From: Lewinellaceae bacterium SD302
GTDB taxonomy: Bacteria > Bacteroidota > Bacteroidia > Chitinophagales > Saprospiraceae
DNA: 64,000 nucleotides
Direction of reading: 5' to 3'
Assembly: GCA_002591745.1 (NCBI GenBank)
Contig: PDLQ01000022.1
Span: 31,888 to 95,887 of the forward strand
Each line of letters starts with the position of its first letter. Positions within the stretch are counted from its first letter, which is position 1. This document shows, in pieces, positions 54,782 to 62,555 of this stretch. A program made the position numbers and the translations under genes. Under the pieces are notes generated by a model. The model was not told the origin of the DNA. It worked only from the letters and a program-made list of their open reading frames with translations, and did no database searches.

Positions 54782-55432
54782 CTAAACCAACTTTCCATCC
54801 ACCATCTCTAACCGGCGGTCACTCATTTTGGCCAGGTCTTCGTTGTGGGTGACGATGATGAAGGACTGCTGAAAATCGTCCCGCAGCTTGAAGAGTAATT
54901 CGTGGAGATCACGAGAGGATGCAGAATCAAGATTGCCGCTGGGCTCGTCGGCAAAAACGATGGCGGGCTCGTTCATGAGTGCTCGGGCTACGGCCACCCG
55001 TTGTTGTTCTCCACCACTGAGTTGATTGGGTTTGTGGTCTTCTCGCTCGCTGAGGCCCAGGTAGTCCAGTAGTTCCTTGGCTCGAATCTTTACCTCTGCC
55101 TCCCGTTTTCCGCTGATCAGGGCGGGGATGAAGACATTTTCCAGGGCATTGAACTCCGGAAGCAGGTGGTGGAACTGGAATACGAAACCGATCTCCCGAT
55201 TTCGGAAGGCCGCCAGTTTTCGGTCGTTTTTACTGAATACTGCTTCTCCTTTTACGAGGAGTTCACCGGAGTCCGGTCGGTCCAGCGTCCCCAGGATATG
55301 CAGTAAAGTAGATTTTCCGGCACCGGACTTCCCCACGATTGAGACAACCTCGCCCGGTTTTACGTGCAGATCAACTCCTTTGAGTACCTGCAGCTGGCCG
55401 TAGGATTTGTGAATATTATTCGCCTGGATCAT
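54782..55432 (-). CDS. lolD: Lipoprotein-releasing ABC transporter ATPase LolD
   Basis: 216 aa, normal length. Walker A is [11 protein letters not shown], the signature is [15 protein letters not shown], and Walker B is [12 protein letters not shown], with the LolD/MacB-type [20 protein letters not shown] and C-terminal [15 protein letters not shown]. LolCDE extracts mature lipoproteins from the inner membrane. No LolC/LolE permease gene is in the window, so an assignment to another MacB-type exporter cannot be excluded. Downstream is a DUF4296 lipoprotein gene, in reverse order upstream on the same strand with a 45-base gap. Confidence 0.87.
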   Translation of the reverse strand: MIQANNIHKSYGQLQVLKGVDLHVKPGEVVSIVGKSGAGKSTLLHILGTLDRPDSGELLVKGEAVFSKNDRKLAAFRNREIGFVFQFHHLLPEFNALENVFIPALISGKREAEVKIRAKELLDYLGLSEREDHKPNQLSGGEQQRVAVARALMNEPAIVFADEPSGNLDSASSRDLHELLFKLRDDFQQSFIIVTHNEDLAKMSDRRLEMVDGKLV

Positions 55433-55477
55433 AGGGCGCTAAGGTAAATGATAAATTGACACTGTGATTAATCATCA

Positions 55478-55837
55478 TTAATCATTCTCGGGCTCTACTT
55501 TTACTGGAATTCGGCTACTCTCAGCCTCGAAGGTGGCCAGACCGTCACTTACTTTCTGAAAAACTTCCTCTACCCATTCCGGCTCCGAACGAATGAGCCA
55601 CATCAGGCTGTCGAATTCTTCGGAAGCATATCCGTGGCGTTCCAGCACCCGGTCCTCCATTTCCTTCTGCATACTGTCGCGGATCGTTACGGCCAGTTCG
55701 CCAGCCAATCCACCAGCGAGGTGTAGGTCACTAATGGCCGCAGCCAGGCGATCTACGTCTACGGGTGCGGGTGGAAGTTGCTTGGGAGCACAGGCGGTGA
55801 GGGAGGACAGGAGTAGAAGTAATAGAATACGAAGCAT
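55478..55837 (-). CDS. DUF4296-like lipoprotein
   Basis: 119 aa. MLRILLLLLLSSLTAC is a lipoprotein signal with the cysteine at position 16, followed by APKQLPPAPVDVDRLAAAIS. DLHLAGGLAGELAVT and RHGYASEEFDSLMWL fit the DUF4296 pattern, a small Bacteroidota lipoprotein family whose N-terminal region reads as 'xxxLxDIHLAEA'. The function is unknown. It precedes lolD on the same strand, which fits a role in envelope biogenesis but does not prove it. Confidence 0.7.
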   Translation of the reverse strand: MLRILLLLLLSSLTACAPKQLPPAPVDVDRLAAAISDLHLAGGLAGELAVTIRDSMQKEMEDRVLERHGYASEEFDSLMWLIRSEPEWVEEVFQKVSDGLATFEAESSRIPVKVEPEND

Positions 55838-55851
55838 AAATGTTATGGTTT

Positions 55852-55964
55852 ACAATGGGGCGAGGACCTCCGGGCCGAGGTACTCGTAAGAGCAGCCACG
55901 TCCGACTGCGTGAGGCCGGGTAAACTCAATGCGGCACTCGGACCGGAGGTCCTCGACCCATTGT
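55852..55964. repeat. Foldback element with 27-bp arms
   Basis: Arm ACAATGGGGCGAGGACCTCC continuing to GGGCCGAG (55852-55879) matches the complement of 55937-55964 with two G-to-T differences. The ~57-base centre holds no gene. It follows the DUF4296 start (55837) and precedes the sixA stop (56040). It looks like a MITE-type inverted-repeat element. Confidence 0.7.
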
Positions 55965-56039
55965 CCCTACTAAAGCTTTCCATGTTAACGTCTAAGCCAT
56001 CAACATTGCTACTTTGTCAGCCATAAAAAGCTAGAATTT

Positions 56040-56534
56040 CTACACAAACATCTTCGGGTAATAGAAAGCCACTCGTTTGGCCCGATCCGTAGTAAAATCT
56101 CGCCAGTTATCAATCTCAGAGGTGAGACCGACGATACCACAGGTGGGAACGTTTTCGATATAACTTCCCTGAATGGCGTTAGCGAAGTCGGTAAAGCCGG
56201 GGTTGTGGCCAAAAAGGACCACAGTTGAGGCCTCTTCGGGTAATGCTTTGATGACCCGGGTGATCTCACGAATGGAGGCGTGGTAAAGTTCCGGGGTTTT
56301 GATGAGGTCGGATTTGGCTAAACCGTAAGCCCTGGTGAACTTTCTGGCGGTCCGGCGGGCGCGCTTGGCGGTTGAGCTGACGAAAAGGTCCGGCGTTACG
56401 CCCTTGCCGCGTAGAACCGTAGCCATGATCGGGGCATCGCGTTTGCCGCGGTCGTTTAATGGGCGGTCGTGATCGGCCAGTTCCAGGTTGGACCAGCTGC
56501 TTTTTGCGTGGCGTACGAGATAGATGGTCTTCAT
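56040..56534 (-). CDS. sixA: SixA-like phosphohistidine phosphatase
   Basis: 164 aa from ATG 56534 (MKTIYLVRHAKSSWSNLELA). The histidine phosphatase RHG-type motif is LVRHAKSSW, whose His accepts the phosphate, followed by DHDRPLNDRGKRDAP and the second His in VVLFGHNPGFTDF. SixA removes phosphate from the HPt domain of phosphorelays in E. coli; here the partner is not evident, though a PhoB-like regulator and sensor kinase are encoded divergently next to it. Confidence 0.9.
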   Translation of the reverse strand: MKTIYLVRHAKSSWSNLELADHDRPLNDRGKRDAPIMATVLRGKGVTPDLFVSSTAKRARRTARKFTRAYGLAKSDLIKTPELYHASIREITRVIKALPEEASTVVLFGHNPGFTDFANAIQGSYIENVPTCGIVGLTSEIDNWRDFTTDRAKRVAFYYPKMFV

Positions 56535-56663
56535 GTTGGGCAAGTTAAGCTTAGGTTACGTTTTTTGGGACTTCCCGTAGTGAAACCGGGCCAAATTGTT
56601 CTATAATTCACACTAATGCGTTCCACTTAACGCGAAATTAATACAGAGCCGAACTACTTATCC

Positions 56664-56671
56664 TATTTTTG
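56664..56671 (+). promoter_or_regulatory. Putative -7 promoter box of the response-regulator operon
   Basis: TATTTTTG fits TAnnTTTG and lies 25 bases before the ATG chosen for the regulator. No TTTG -33 element is at the usual spacing. Confidence 0.4.
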
Positions 56672-56695
56672 CCCACACTTAAGTGCCAAGCCAGG

Positions 56696-57379
56696 ATGAG
56701 TAAATCGAAAATATTAATCGTCGACGACGAGCCAGACATCATCGAATTTCTGGAGTACAATCTCAGGAAAGAGGAGTTTGAAGTCTACTCCGCCCCCAAC
56801 GGAGAAAAAGGGCTGGAACTGGCCAGGGAGGTCGATCCGGACCTGATCATTCTGGATATCATGATGCCAATTATGGATGGGGTGGAAGTTTGCCGCCAAC
56901 TGCGGATGCAGGAGCAGTTTAAGCACACCATCATTACCTTTCTGACCGCCAGGGAAGAAGATTACAGCCAGATTGCAGCCCTGGATACCGGTGGTGATGA
57001 CTACATCACCAAACCGATCCGACCCCGTGTACTTATCTCCCGGATTAAAGCCCTGTTGCGGCGGCACAAACCGAAAAGTACCGAAGAAGAAAAACTTCGC
57101 ATCGAGATCGGGGATCTGGTAATCGACCTGGAAAAAGTATTGGTGGTCCGTGGTGAAGAGACTTTTGAACTGGCCAAGAAGGAATTTGACCTGTTGACCT
57201 TGCTCGCTTCCAAACCCGGCAAAGTTTTTAGTCGCGACGAAATTTTTAACCGGGTATGGGGCTCTGACGTGATCGTGGGCAACCGCACTATCGACGTACA
57301 CATCCGCAAACTACGCGAGAAATTGGGCGATCACTACATCAAAACAGTGAAGGGGATCGGTTATAAGTTTGAATTTTAA
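56696..57379 (+). CDS. OmpR/PhoB-family response regulator
   Basis: 227 aa from ATG 56696 (MSKSKILIVDDEPDIIEFLE). The receiver has acidic pair DD near residue 9, phospho-acceptor Asp in PDLIILDIMMPIMDG (about residue 55), Thr in ITFLTAREED and Lys in DYITKPIRPR. The C-terminal winged helix (about 130-226) includes FELAKKEFDLLTLLASKPGK and WGSDVIVGNRTIDVHIRKLR. It is paired with the sensor kinase two bases downstream. Its plan matches PhoB-type regulators; a phosphate role is an inference. Confidence 0.95.
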   Translation: MSKSKILIVDDEPDIIEFLEYNLRKEEFEVYSAPNGEKGLELAREVDPDLIILDIMMPIMDGVEVCRQLRMQEQFKHTIITFLTAREEDYSQIAALDTGGDDYITKPIRPRVLISRIKALLRRHKPKSTEEEKLRIEIGDLVIDLEKVLVVRGEETFELAKKEFDLLTLLASKPGKVFSRDEIFNRVWGSDVIVGNRTIDVHIRKLREKLGDHYIKTVKGIGYKFEF

Positions 57380-57381
57380 AG

Positions 57382-58431
57382 ATGCTCAAGAACAGTACTC
57401 CCCGTGAGATCGCGCTCCTGGCTTCTCTCCTTATTTCATGTGGCTCCCTGGCCCTGATGAGTCTCTTTTATGTGTTCTTCAGACCTGAATTCAACTATGG
57501 TTACATCATTCTGGCGACCTTATTGAATTTCCTGCTTTGTTTTGTCGTCATTCTTACCTACCTGCGTAAGTATATCTATCGTAAGATCAAGCTGATCTAC
57601 AAGACCATCCACCGCCATAAAGTAAGTACCGACGTAAAGTCATCGGGTGTAGATATCGACCAGCCCATCATTGAGGATGTGGAAAAAGAGGTAGAAGACT
57701 GGGCCAAAGAGCAGCAAAACGAAATCGAACGCTACAAGAGTTTCGCTGAATACCGCCGCCGCTACGTGGGTGACATTAGTCACGAACTGAAAACACCCAT
57801 CTTCAATATTCAGGGCTATCTTCATACCCTGTTAGACGGTGGTCTGGAAGATCAGGAAATTGCCCGGCCCTTCCTGAAAAAAGCAGCGAAGAACACCGAG
57901 CGATTGCAGACTATTGTCGATGACCTCAGTGCCATCAGTCGCCTGGAGACCGGAGACATGATCCTCGACGAAGAGTACTTCGACATTAAAGAACTGGCTA
58001 ACGAGGTGATCGACGACATGGAAATGAAGGCCCGCCAACACCAGGTAGAACTCCTGTTCAAGGAGGGAGCTTCTACGGGCTTCAATGTTTACGCCGACCG
58101 GGAAACCATCCGTCAGGTACTTACTAACCTGATCAACAACTCGATCAATTATGGTAAGTCCGGTGGCATCACCAAGCTTGGTTTTTACGATATGGATACC
58201 TACATTCTGGTGGAAGTGGCCGATAACGGCATCGGTATCTCCGAAAAACACCTTCCCCACCTCTTCGACCGTTTTTACCGGGTAGACAAAAGCCGCAGCC
58301 GCGAAAGGGGCGGAAGCGGCTTGGGACTGGCCATCGTTAAACATATCATGGAGGCTCACCAGCAGAGTATAAACGTACGGTCTACGGCGGGGCTGGGATC
58401 CACCTTTGGCTTTACTTTGAAAAAGGCATAA
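57382..58431 (+). CDS. PhoR-like sensor histidine kinase
   Basis: 349 aa. Two N-terminal membrane helices (IALLASLLISCGSLALMSLF and YIILATLLNFLLCFVVILTY) have almost no periplasmic loop. HisKA contains the phosphorylated His in YVGDISHELKTPIFNIQGYL (about residue 134). The HATPase_c has NLINNSINYGKSGG, DNGIGISEKHLPHLFDRFYR and GGSGLGLAIVKHI. There is no PAS domain. The gene begins two bases after the regulator stop, so the operon is a classic pair, ending in a strong terminator. Confidence 0.95.
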   Translation: MLKNSTPREIALLASLLISCGSLALMSLFYVFFRPEFNYGYIILATLLNFLLCFVVILTYLRKYIYRKIKLIYKTIHRHKVSTDVKSSGVDIDQPIIEDVEKEVEDWAKEQQNEIERYKSFAEYRRRYVGDISHELKTPIFNIQGYLHTLLDGGLEDQEIARPFLKKAAKNTERLQTIVDDLSAISRLETGDMILDEEYFDIKELANEVIDDMEMKARQHQVELLFKEGASTGFNVYADRETIRQVLTNLINNSINYGKSGGITKLGFYDMDTYILVEVADNGIGISEKHLPHLFDRFYRVDKSRSRERGGSGLGLAIVKHIMEAHQQSINVRSTAGLGSTFGFTLKKA

Positions 58432-58433
58432 AT

Positions 58434-58468
58434 AAAAAAGCCCCTCAGCAATGCTGAGGGGCTTTTTT
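58434..58468. terminator. Bidirectional terminator
   Basis: AAAAAAGCCCCTCAGC and GCTGAGGGGCTTTTTT form a 16-bp stem around AAT, with T- and A-tracts at both sides. It sits between the convergent kinase and FKBP genes. Confidence 0.95.
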
Positions 58469-58469
58469 A

Positions 58470-59120
58470 TTATTTCACTTCGAACAACTCAACGTCGAAG
58501 ATCAAAGCTGAGTAAGGAGCGATCTTCGCTCCGCTGCCCCGCTCGCCGTAGGCCAGGTCGTAGGGGATGAAGAAGCGATACTTTGCGCCTTCCTGCATGA
58601 GTTGCAGACCTTCGGTCCAGCCGGAAATTACGCGATTCAGGGGGAATTCGATGGTTTCGCCGCGATCTACGGAGCTGTCGAATACGGTGCCGTCGATCAG
58701 GGTGCCGTGGTAGTGCACCTTTACGGTTTGGGTAGCCGTAGGGCTCTTGCCGTTGCCGGGCTTGAGGATCTCGTACTGGAGTCCGGAGTCGGTCACCTGT
58801 ACTCCTTCGCGCTTGGCGTTTTCGGCCAGGAAAGCTTCACCTTCTCCTTTAGCGGCAGCACCTTTTTTAGCAGCCGCTGCCTGGAAGTGTTGTTGCACCA
58901 TAGCGTTGGCTTGCTGGGCATCGATAGTCTCTTTGCCAGCTAATGCATCGGCAAAGCCCTTCGACAGCGCCTCGCTATCGACTTCGCTCATACCTTGTTG
59001 TTTCAAATTCTGGGCAAAAAGAACGCCCAGTGAGTAGCTTACAGAATCCATTTGGTTGGTTTGCGCACTCAGGCCCAGCGTTAAAAAGCCGGCCAGTAGT
59101 GCAAATGCGATGTATTTCAT
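58470..59120 (-). CDS. FKBP-type peptidyl-prolyl isomerase
   Basis: 216 aa, Mip/FkpA-like. The signal peptide MKYIAFALLAGFLTLGLSAQ directs export. A helical N-terminal dimer domain follows (MDSVSYSLGVLFAQNLKQQG, SKGFADALAGKETIDAQQAN). The catalytic FKBP domain begins near residue 105 (ENAKREGVQVTDSGLQYEIL, KVHYHGTLIDGTVFDSS, FPLNRVISGWTEGLQLM, YGERGSGAKIAPYSALIFDV). It would isomerise X-Pro bonds of periplasmic proteins. Confidence 0.94.
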   Translation of the reverse strand: MKYIAFALLAGFLTLGLSAQTNQMDSVSYSLGVLFAQNLKQQGMSEVDSEALSKGFADALAGKETIDAQQANAMVQQHFQAAAAKKGAAAKGEGEAFLAENAKREGVQVTDSGLQYEILKPGNGKSPTATQTVKVHYHGTLIDGTVFDSSVDRGETIEFPLNRVISGWTEGLQLMQEGAKYRFFIPYDLAYGERGSGAKIAPYSALIFDVELFEVK

Positions 59121-59233
59121 CGTCAGGGTGATTAAAAAAGAGTTAACAATGTTCGTGGGTAACGGTTGAATGGCTTGCCGAAGTACTTTAGTACACGGGA
59201 AGGATTGCAGGAAAAGAGGGCGGTCTATCCTCT

Positions 59234-59800
59234 TTATTCTTCCTCATCCATATCTTCCGGGTGACGAAAGAAACTGAAAATCGTCTTTCCGTACTTCCTC
59301 ACCTCGAAACAACGCGGGTCTTTGTCAAATTTGTGGTGGGGGTTGTGCTCCAAAACGAACAGACCGCCCGGCGCGAGGAATTTTTGATCGAATATGATGT
59401 CCGGTATCTCAGGAATATTGGGTAGCGGGTAGGGAGGGCCGGCAAAGATGTAGTCGTAAGGCTGGGCCGGAGGTCGTTTTAGAAAGCGGAAAACGTCACT
59501 ACGTACAATGCGGAGTTGATCTTCGATGTCCAGTTTAGCGGCTGTTCTCTTGACGAAGGCTACGGCAGGAGGATGTTTATCTACGTAGGTGACATCCTGG
59601 CAACCGCGACTGATAAACTCGTAGTCGTGGCTACCGGTACCTCCAAAGATATCCAGCACGCGCAGGCTGGCGATGTCCAGCCGATTTTCCAGAATGTTAA
59701 AGAGACCTTCTTTTGCGTAGTCGGTCGTGGGGCGAGTAGGCCACTTGTCTGCTGGGGGAGTGAAGCGGCGGCCCTTGAATTTTCCTCCAATGATGCGCAT
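59234..59800 (-). CDS. rsmD: RsmD-family 16S rRNA methyltransferase with altered motif IV
   Basis: 188 aa. It opens MRIIGGKFKGRRFTPPADKW and PTRPTTDYAKEGLFNILENR, the RsmD pattern. The SAM-binding loop is VLDIFGGTGSHDYEFISRG, and VTYVDKHPPAV follows. The usual catalytic DPPY is replaced by GPPY in YDYIFAGPPYPLPNIP (about residues 115-130). RsmD methylates G966 of 16S rRNA at N2. The gene neighbours DUF3822, a common Bacteroidota pairing, which supports the family; the Asp-to-Gly change makes activity uncertain. Confidence 0.87.
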   Translation of the reverse strand: MRIIGGKFKGRRFTPPADKWPTRPTTDYAKEGLFNILENRLDIASLRVLDIFGGTGSHDYEFISRGCQDVTYVDKHPPAVAFVKRTAAKLDIEDQLRIVRSDVFRFLKRPPAQPYDYIFAGPPYPLPNIPEIPDIIFDQKFLAPGGLFVLEHNPHHKFDKDPRCFEVRKYGKTIFSFFRHPEDMDEEE

Positions 59801-59812
59801 ACTGAAATAGAT

Positions 59813-60664
59813 CTAAAACTGACAGATGAGGTCGTGATACAAGTGGGGTGGTAGCTGACTAAGCAGTACGCCGGGAATACCTTTGCTTAGATCGGCTCCG
59901 ATAAATCTAATGTCTTCCACAAAACGGTAAAGCTGGCGATAGACCTCGGATTGAACGACGATCTCACCACATAGGTAAAGCGGGACGCGGTCCAGCCCCC
60001 AGCCACATTGCTGGAAGGCAAGAGAAACGTAATAGAGAGCATCCTGTGCGGTAGAGAAGGCAAATACGTTGAAAAAGATCACTTTTCCGGCATCAATGCC
60101 GGCCAGTACCATTTGACCATCGCGTATACCCGCGTAGATGGCCCGGTGGCCGACACCACGATTTTGCTCCTGCCAGTTTTGTAACAACCCTTTGGCGTAA
60201 TGCTGGCTGCTAACGGGGGCAAAGCGACGAGTAACACCATCCACCCGATCCTGACCGACGGCGTAAACGAGTTGAGCCCCCATGGCGGGCAGTGCGGTAT
60301 TAAAGCAGCGATCCTGTAAGCCGATAGTGGTTAACTGCCCCAGGTATTCGGCAGCACGACCCTCCTGGTAGAGTCGGCCGGGAACCAGGGTTGCACGGTG
60401 AGTGATCCAGCCAACCTGGACATTTTTGATCAGGCTGGGCCGCAGCACCTCGTCTTCCTGTACGACTTTCTGCATCCGCTGATTCCATTCACCAATGTTG
60501 CTGACTTGCAGGCTCAGAGAACGGTAAACTAAGAGCCGCAGACTTCGCTTCTCTCTGACGATATACGTAAAACTGCCCATCCCCAGGAGGATGGACAGTT
60601 CGTACTGTTCGGAATTCGAGCGATCGAACTCCAATTCTTTGATATCGTATTTTTCTACTCCCAA
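59813..60664 (-). CDS. DUF3822 family protein
   Basis: 283 aa, starting with TTG at 60664 (MGVEKYDIKELEFDRSNSEQ), which overlaps the previous gene by 10 bases; no ATG precedes QYELSILLGMGSFTYIV. The fold is read as an ASKHA-like pseudo-kinase of the DUF3822 family, with YELSILLGMGSFTYIVREKR and FNTALPAMGAQLVYAVGQDR. DUF3822 genes usually sit next to rsmD, as here with a 12-base gap. The function is unknown. Confidence 0.8.
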   Translation of the reverse strand: MGVEKYDIKELEFDRSNSEQYELSILLGMGSFTYIVREKRSLRLLVYRSLSLQVSNIGEWNQRMQKVVQEDEVLRPSLIKNVQVGWITHRATLVPGRLYQEGRAAEYLGQLTTIGLQDRCFNTALPAMGAQLVYAVGQDRVDGVTRRFAPVSSQHYAKGLLQNWQEQNRGVGHRAIYAGIRDGQMVLAGIDAGKVIFFNVFAFSTAQDALYYVSLAFQQCGWGLDRVPLYLCGEIVVQSEVYRQLYRFVEDIRFIGADLSKGIPGVLLSQLPPHLYHDLICQF

Positions 60665-61245
60665 TTACCGCTGAGGTTGGGCTTGTTGAGATCACCGAAT
60701 TTGATGACCGCGTTCGGATTGTACTTGCGGTCGTACTGGGCGAAGCGCGCATCAGCGTAATCACCCATGAAATTTTTTCGCTGGGTGCCTACTTGCACAA
60801 CCGGTACGTTGGTGGACTGGTATTCCACTTCCTTGGCGTCTATATCAAACTTGACCTTATTATCGGTGAAAGGCACGTAAGGCAGGTCCTGCAGGTCAAT
60901 GCCCAGGGAGCGGACCGAATCAATGGCTGAGCGGTAAGTAGTATCGTAGGTGATCTCACCGGTGAAATTCGGATCATCGGGGTCACCGATCACTCTGACG
61001 AGGGCAAAGCTTTCGTTGGTCAGCACCTCGGAAAGGGTATCGAAGGTAGGAGCGAAGGCACCAGTGATGTCGCGGTACATTTCCTGAGCCTTACGAATGG
61101 TCTCCAGTTTCGTTTCCACTACAGTTTCCCGATCTTCGCGGAAGTCGGCAAAGGCGATGGGTTCCTCAATACTCTTGTAGAGAAGGAAGGCCAGGCCGAA
61201 AGCCAGCACTAAAAAGAGGAGGTTGAAAATTTGACGTATTTTCAT
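60655..61245 (-). CDS. Membrane-anchored conserved protein of unknown function
   Basis: 196 aa. The N-terminal helix (IFNLLFLVLAFGLAFLLYKS) anchors a soluble domain with ETKLETIRKAQEMYRDITGA, DTLSEVLTNESFALVRVIGD and a C-terminal KYNPNAVIKFGDLNKPNLSG. The arrangement (one N-terminal helix then a helical stalk ending in an alpha-beta head) recalls pilin-like or GspG-like proteins, and the family is common in Bacteroidota, but I do not assign a function. It overlaps DUF3822 by 10 bases and precedes rsmD in the same unit. Confidence 0.7.
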   Translation of the reverse strand: MKIRQIFNLLFLVLAFGLAFLLYKSIEEPIAFADFREDRETVVETKLETIRKAQEMYRDITGAFAPTFDTLSEVLTNESFALVRVIGDPDDPNFTGEITYDTTYRSAIDSVRSLGIDLQDLPYVPFTDNKVKFDIDAKEVEYQSTNVPVVQVGTQRKNFMGDYADARFAQYDRKYNPNAVIKFGDLNKPNLSGNWE

Positions 61246-61516
61246 CGTATGACTTTAGATTTGTGCAATAATAAAACATTTCTAACAACTTAGACGCTAT
61301 CTGGCTTGTATTTGGTGGGACGAAAGCAGGATAAAACCGGCTTTTGCTCGATAAATTTTCCACAAAACCTTGTTATTCAGAATCAAGAGCTGGTTCGGAA
61401 ATTTGTTCCTCGTCCAAATTTGGCTCTATTTGGCCGATACTTTAAGTTCTGGAATAGTCAATTATCCCGTTAGCCTCCGATTACCAACGCTCATCTGAAC
61501 CATAAACTGCTCGATT
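61246..61516. other. Divergent intergenic region containing intergenic element copy C
   Basis: 271 bases between the membrane-anchored protein gene and tsaD. The third ~120-base element copy covers 61401-61520 and runs into the tsaD start. The rest (61246-61400) is AT-rich without a visible gene. Confidence 0.6.
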
Positions 61517-61520
61517 TTGA
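61401..61520 (-). repeat. ~120-base intergenic element, copy C
   Basis: Read on the reverse strand, it begins TCAAAATCGAGC and shares GGTT..ATGAGCGT, CGGGATAATTGACT, GGCC..ATAGAG and TTTGGACGA with copies A and B, at lower identity and with one gap. The first four bases cover the tsaD start codon on the opposite strand. It reads toward the gene at 60655-61245, which starts ~155 bases further. Confidence 0.6.
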
Positions 61521-62548
61521 ACAGACTCGGAAATACCGAACCAGCTCTTAGCCAAGCACCGACCATCCTGGCCATTGAGTCCAGTTGTGACGATACTTCC
61601 GCCTCCATCGTCCAAAATGGCCGGGTGTTGAGCAATGTGACTGCCGGCCAGAAAGTACACGCCGAGTACGGTGGGGTGGTGCCGGAGCACGCCAGCCGAG
61701 CCCACCAGCGCAATATTGTACCCACCGTAGCCGTAGCCCTGAAGAGAGCTGAAATCACCGCCGAAGAGATCGATGCCGTGGCCTTTACCCGCGGGCCGGG
61801 CCTCATCGGTTCCTTAATGGTGGGCGTCAGTTTTGCCAAAGCCTTCGCCCTGGCCAGGGATTTGCCGCTGATTGAGGTCGACCACATGCAGGCCCACGTG
61901 CTGGCACACTTTGCCGAAGACCCTAAGCCGGTCTTTCCGTTTCTCTGTCTGGTCGTTTCCGGCGGACATACGCAACTGGTGGTAGTGAAGAGTGCACTCG
62001 AGCACGAGATCATCGGGAAAACTATCGACGACGCTGCGGGTGAAGCTTTTGATAAAACCGGAAAGATGCTTGGCCTGGAATATCCAGCCGGTCCCCGGAT
62101 CGATAGACTGGCCAAGGAAGGAAAACCAGAATTGCGATTTGCCCGCCCGAAAATGGATGGGTTAGACTTCAGTTTTTCAGGATTGAAGACCAGTGTACTT
62201 TATACGCTGCGGAAAGAGATCGCCAGGGAGGAAAATTACCTGCAAGAAAATTTGGCAGATATCTGTGCCTCCGTTCAGACTGCCATTGTAGATACGCTGG
62301 TACACAAGGTGAAGTTGGCCGTGGCCCAAACCGGGATCAAGCAGATCGCCGTAGCGGGTGGGGTAGCGGCTAATTCCGGGTTACGTGCCGCCCTCAACCG
62401 GGAGGCGGGAAAAAACGACTGGACAGTCTACGTTCCACGCATTGAATACTGTACGGATAATGCTGCAATGATCGGGGTGACGGCTACTTTTAAGTACCGT
62501 GAAGGATTATTCGTGGGGCAGGAAGTGGCGCCGGCGGCGCGCTTTTAG
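61517..62548 (+). CDS. tsaD: tRNA N6-adenosine threonylcarbamoyltransferase TsaD
   Basis: 343 aa, starting with TTG at 61517; no ATG or GTG is in frame between the upstream stop (61496-61498) and the conserved ILAIESSCDDTSASIVQNG. TsaD, with TsaB/TsaE and TsaC-made threonylcarbamoyl-AMP, modifies A37 of ANN-decoding tRNAs. Metal-binding histidines are in VDHMQAHVLAH (H-x3-H); LVVSGGHTQLVVV, DDAAGEAFDKTGKMLGL and NAAMIGVTA are further signatures. The 16-residue N-terminal extension is encoded next to the element copy C. Confidence 0.95.
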   Translation: MNRLGNTEPALSQAPTILAIESSCDDTSASIVQNGRVLSNVTAGQKVHAEYGGVVPEHASRAHQRNIVPTVAVALKRAEITAEEIDAVAFTRGPGLIGSLMVGVSFAKAFALARDLPLIEVDHMQAHVLAHFAEDPKPVFPFLCLVVSGGHTQLVVVKSALEHEIIGKTIDDAAGEAFDKTGKMLGLEYPAGPRIDRLAKEGKPELRFARPKMDGLDFSFSGLKTSVLYTLRKEIAREENYLQENLADICASVQTAIVDTLVHKVKLAVAQTGIKQIAVAGGVAANSGLRAALNREAGKNDWTVYVPRIEYCTDNAAMIGVTATFKYREGLFVGQEVAPAARF

Positions 62549-62555
62549 ATCGTCA

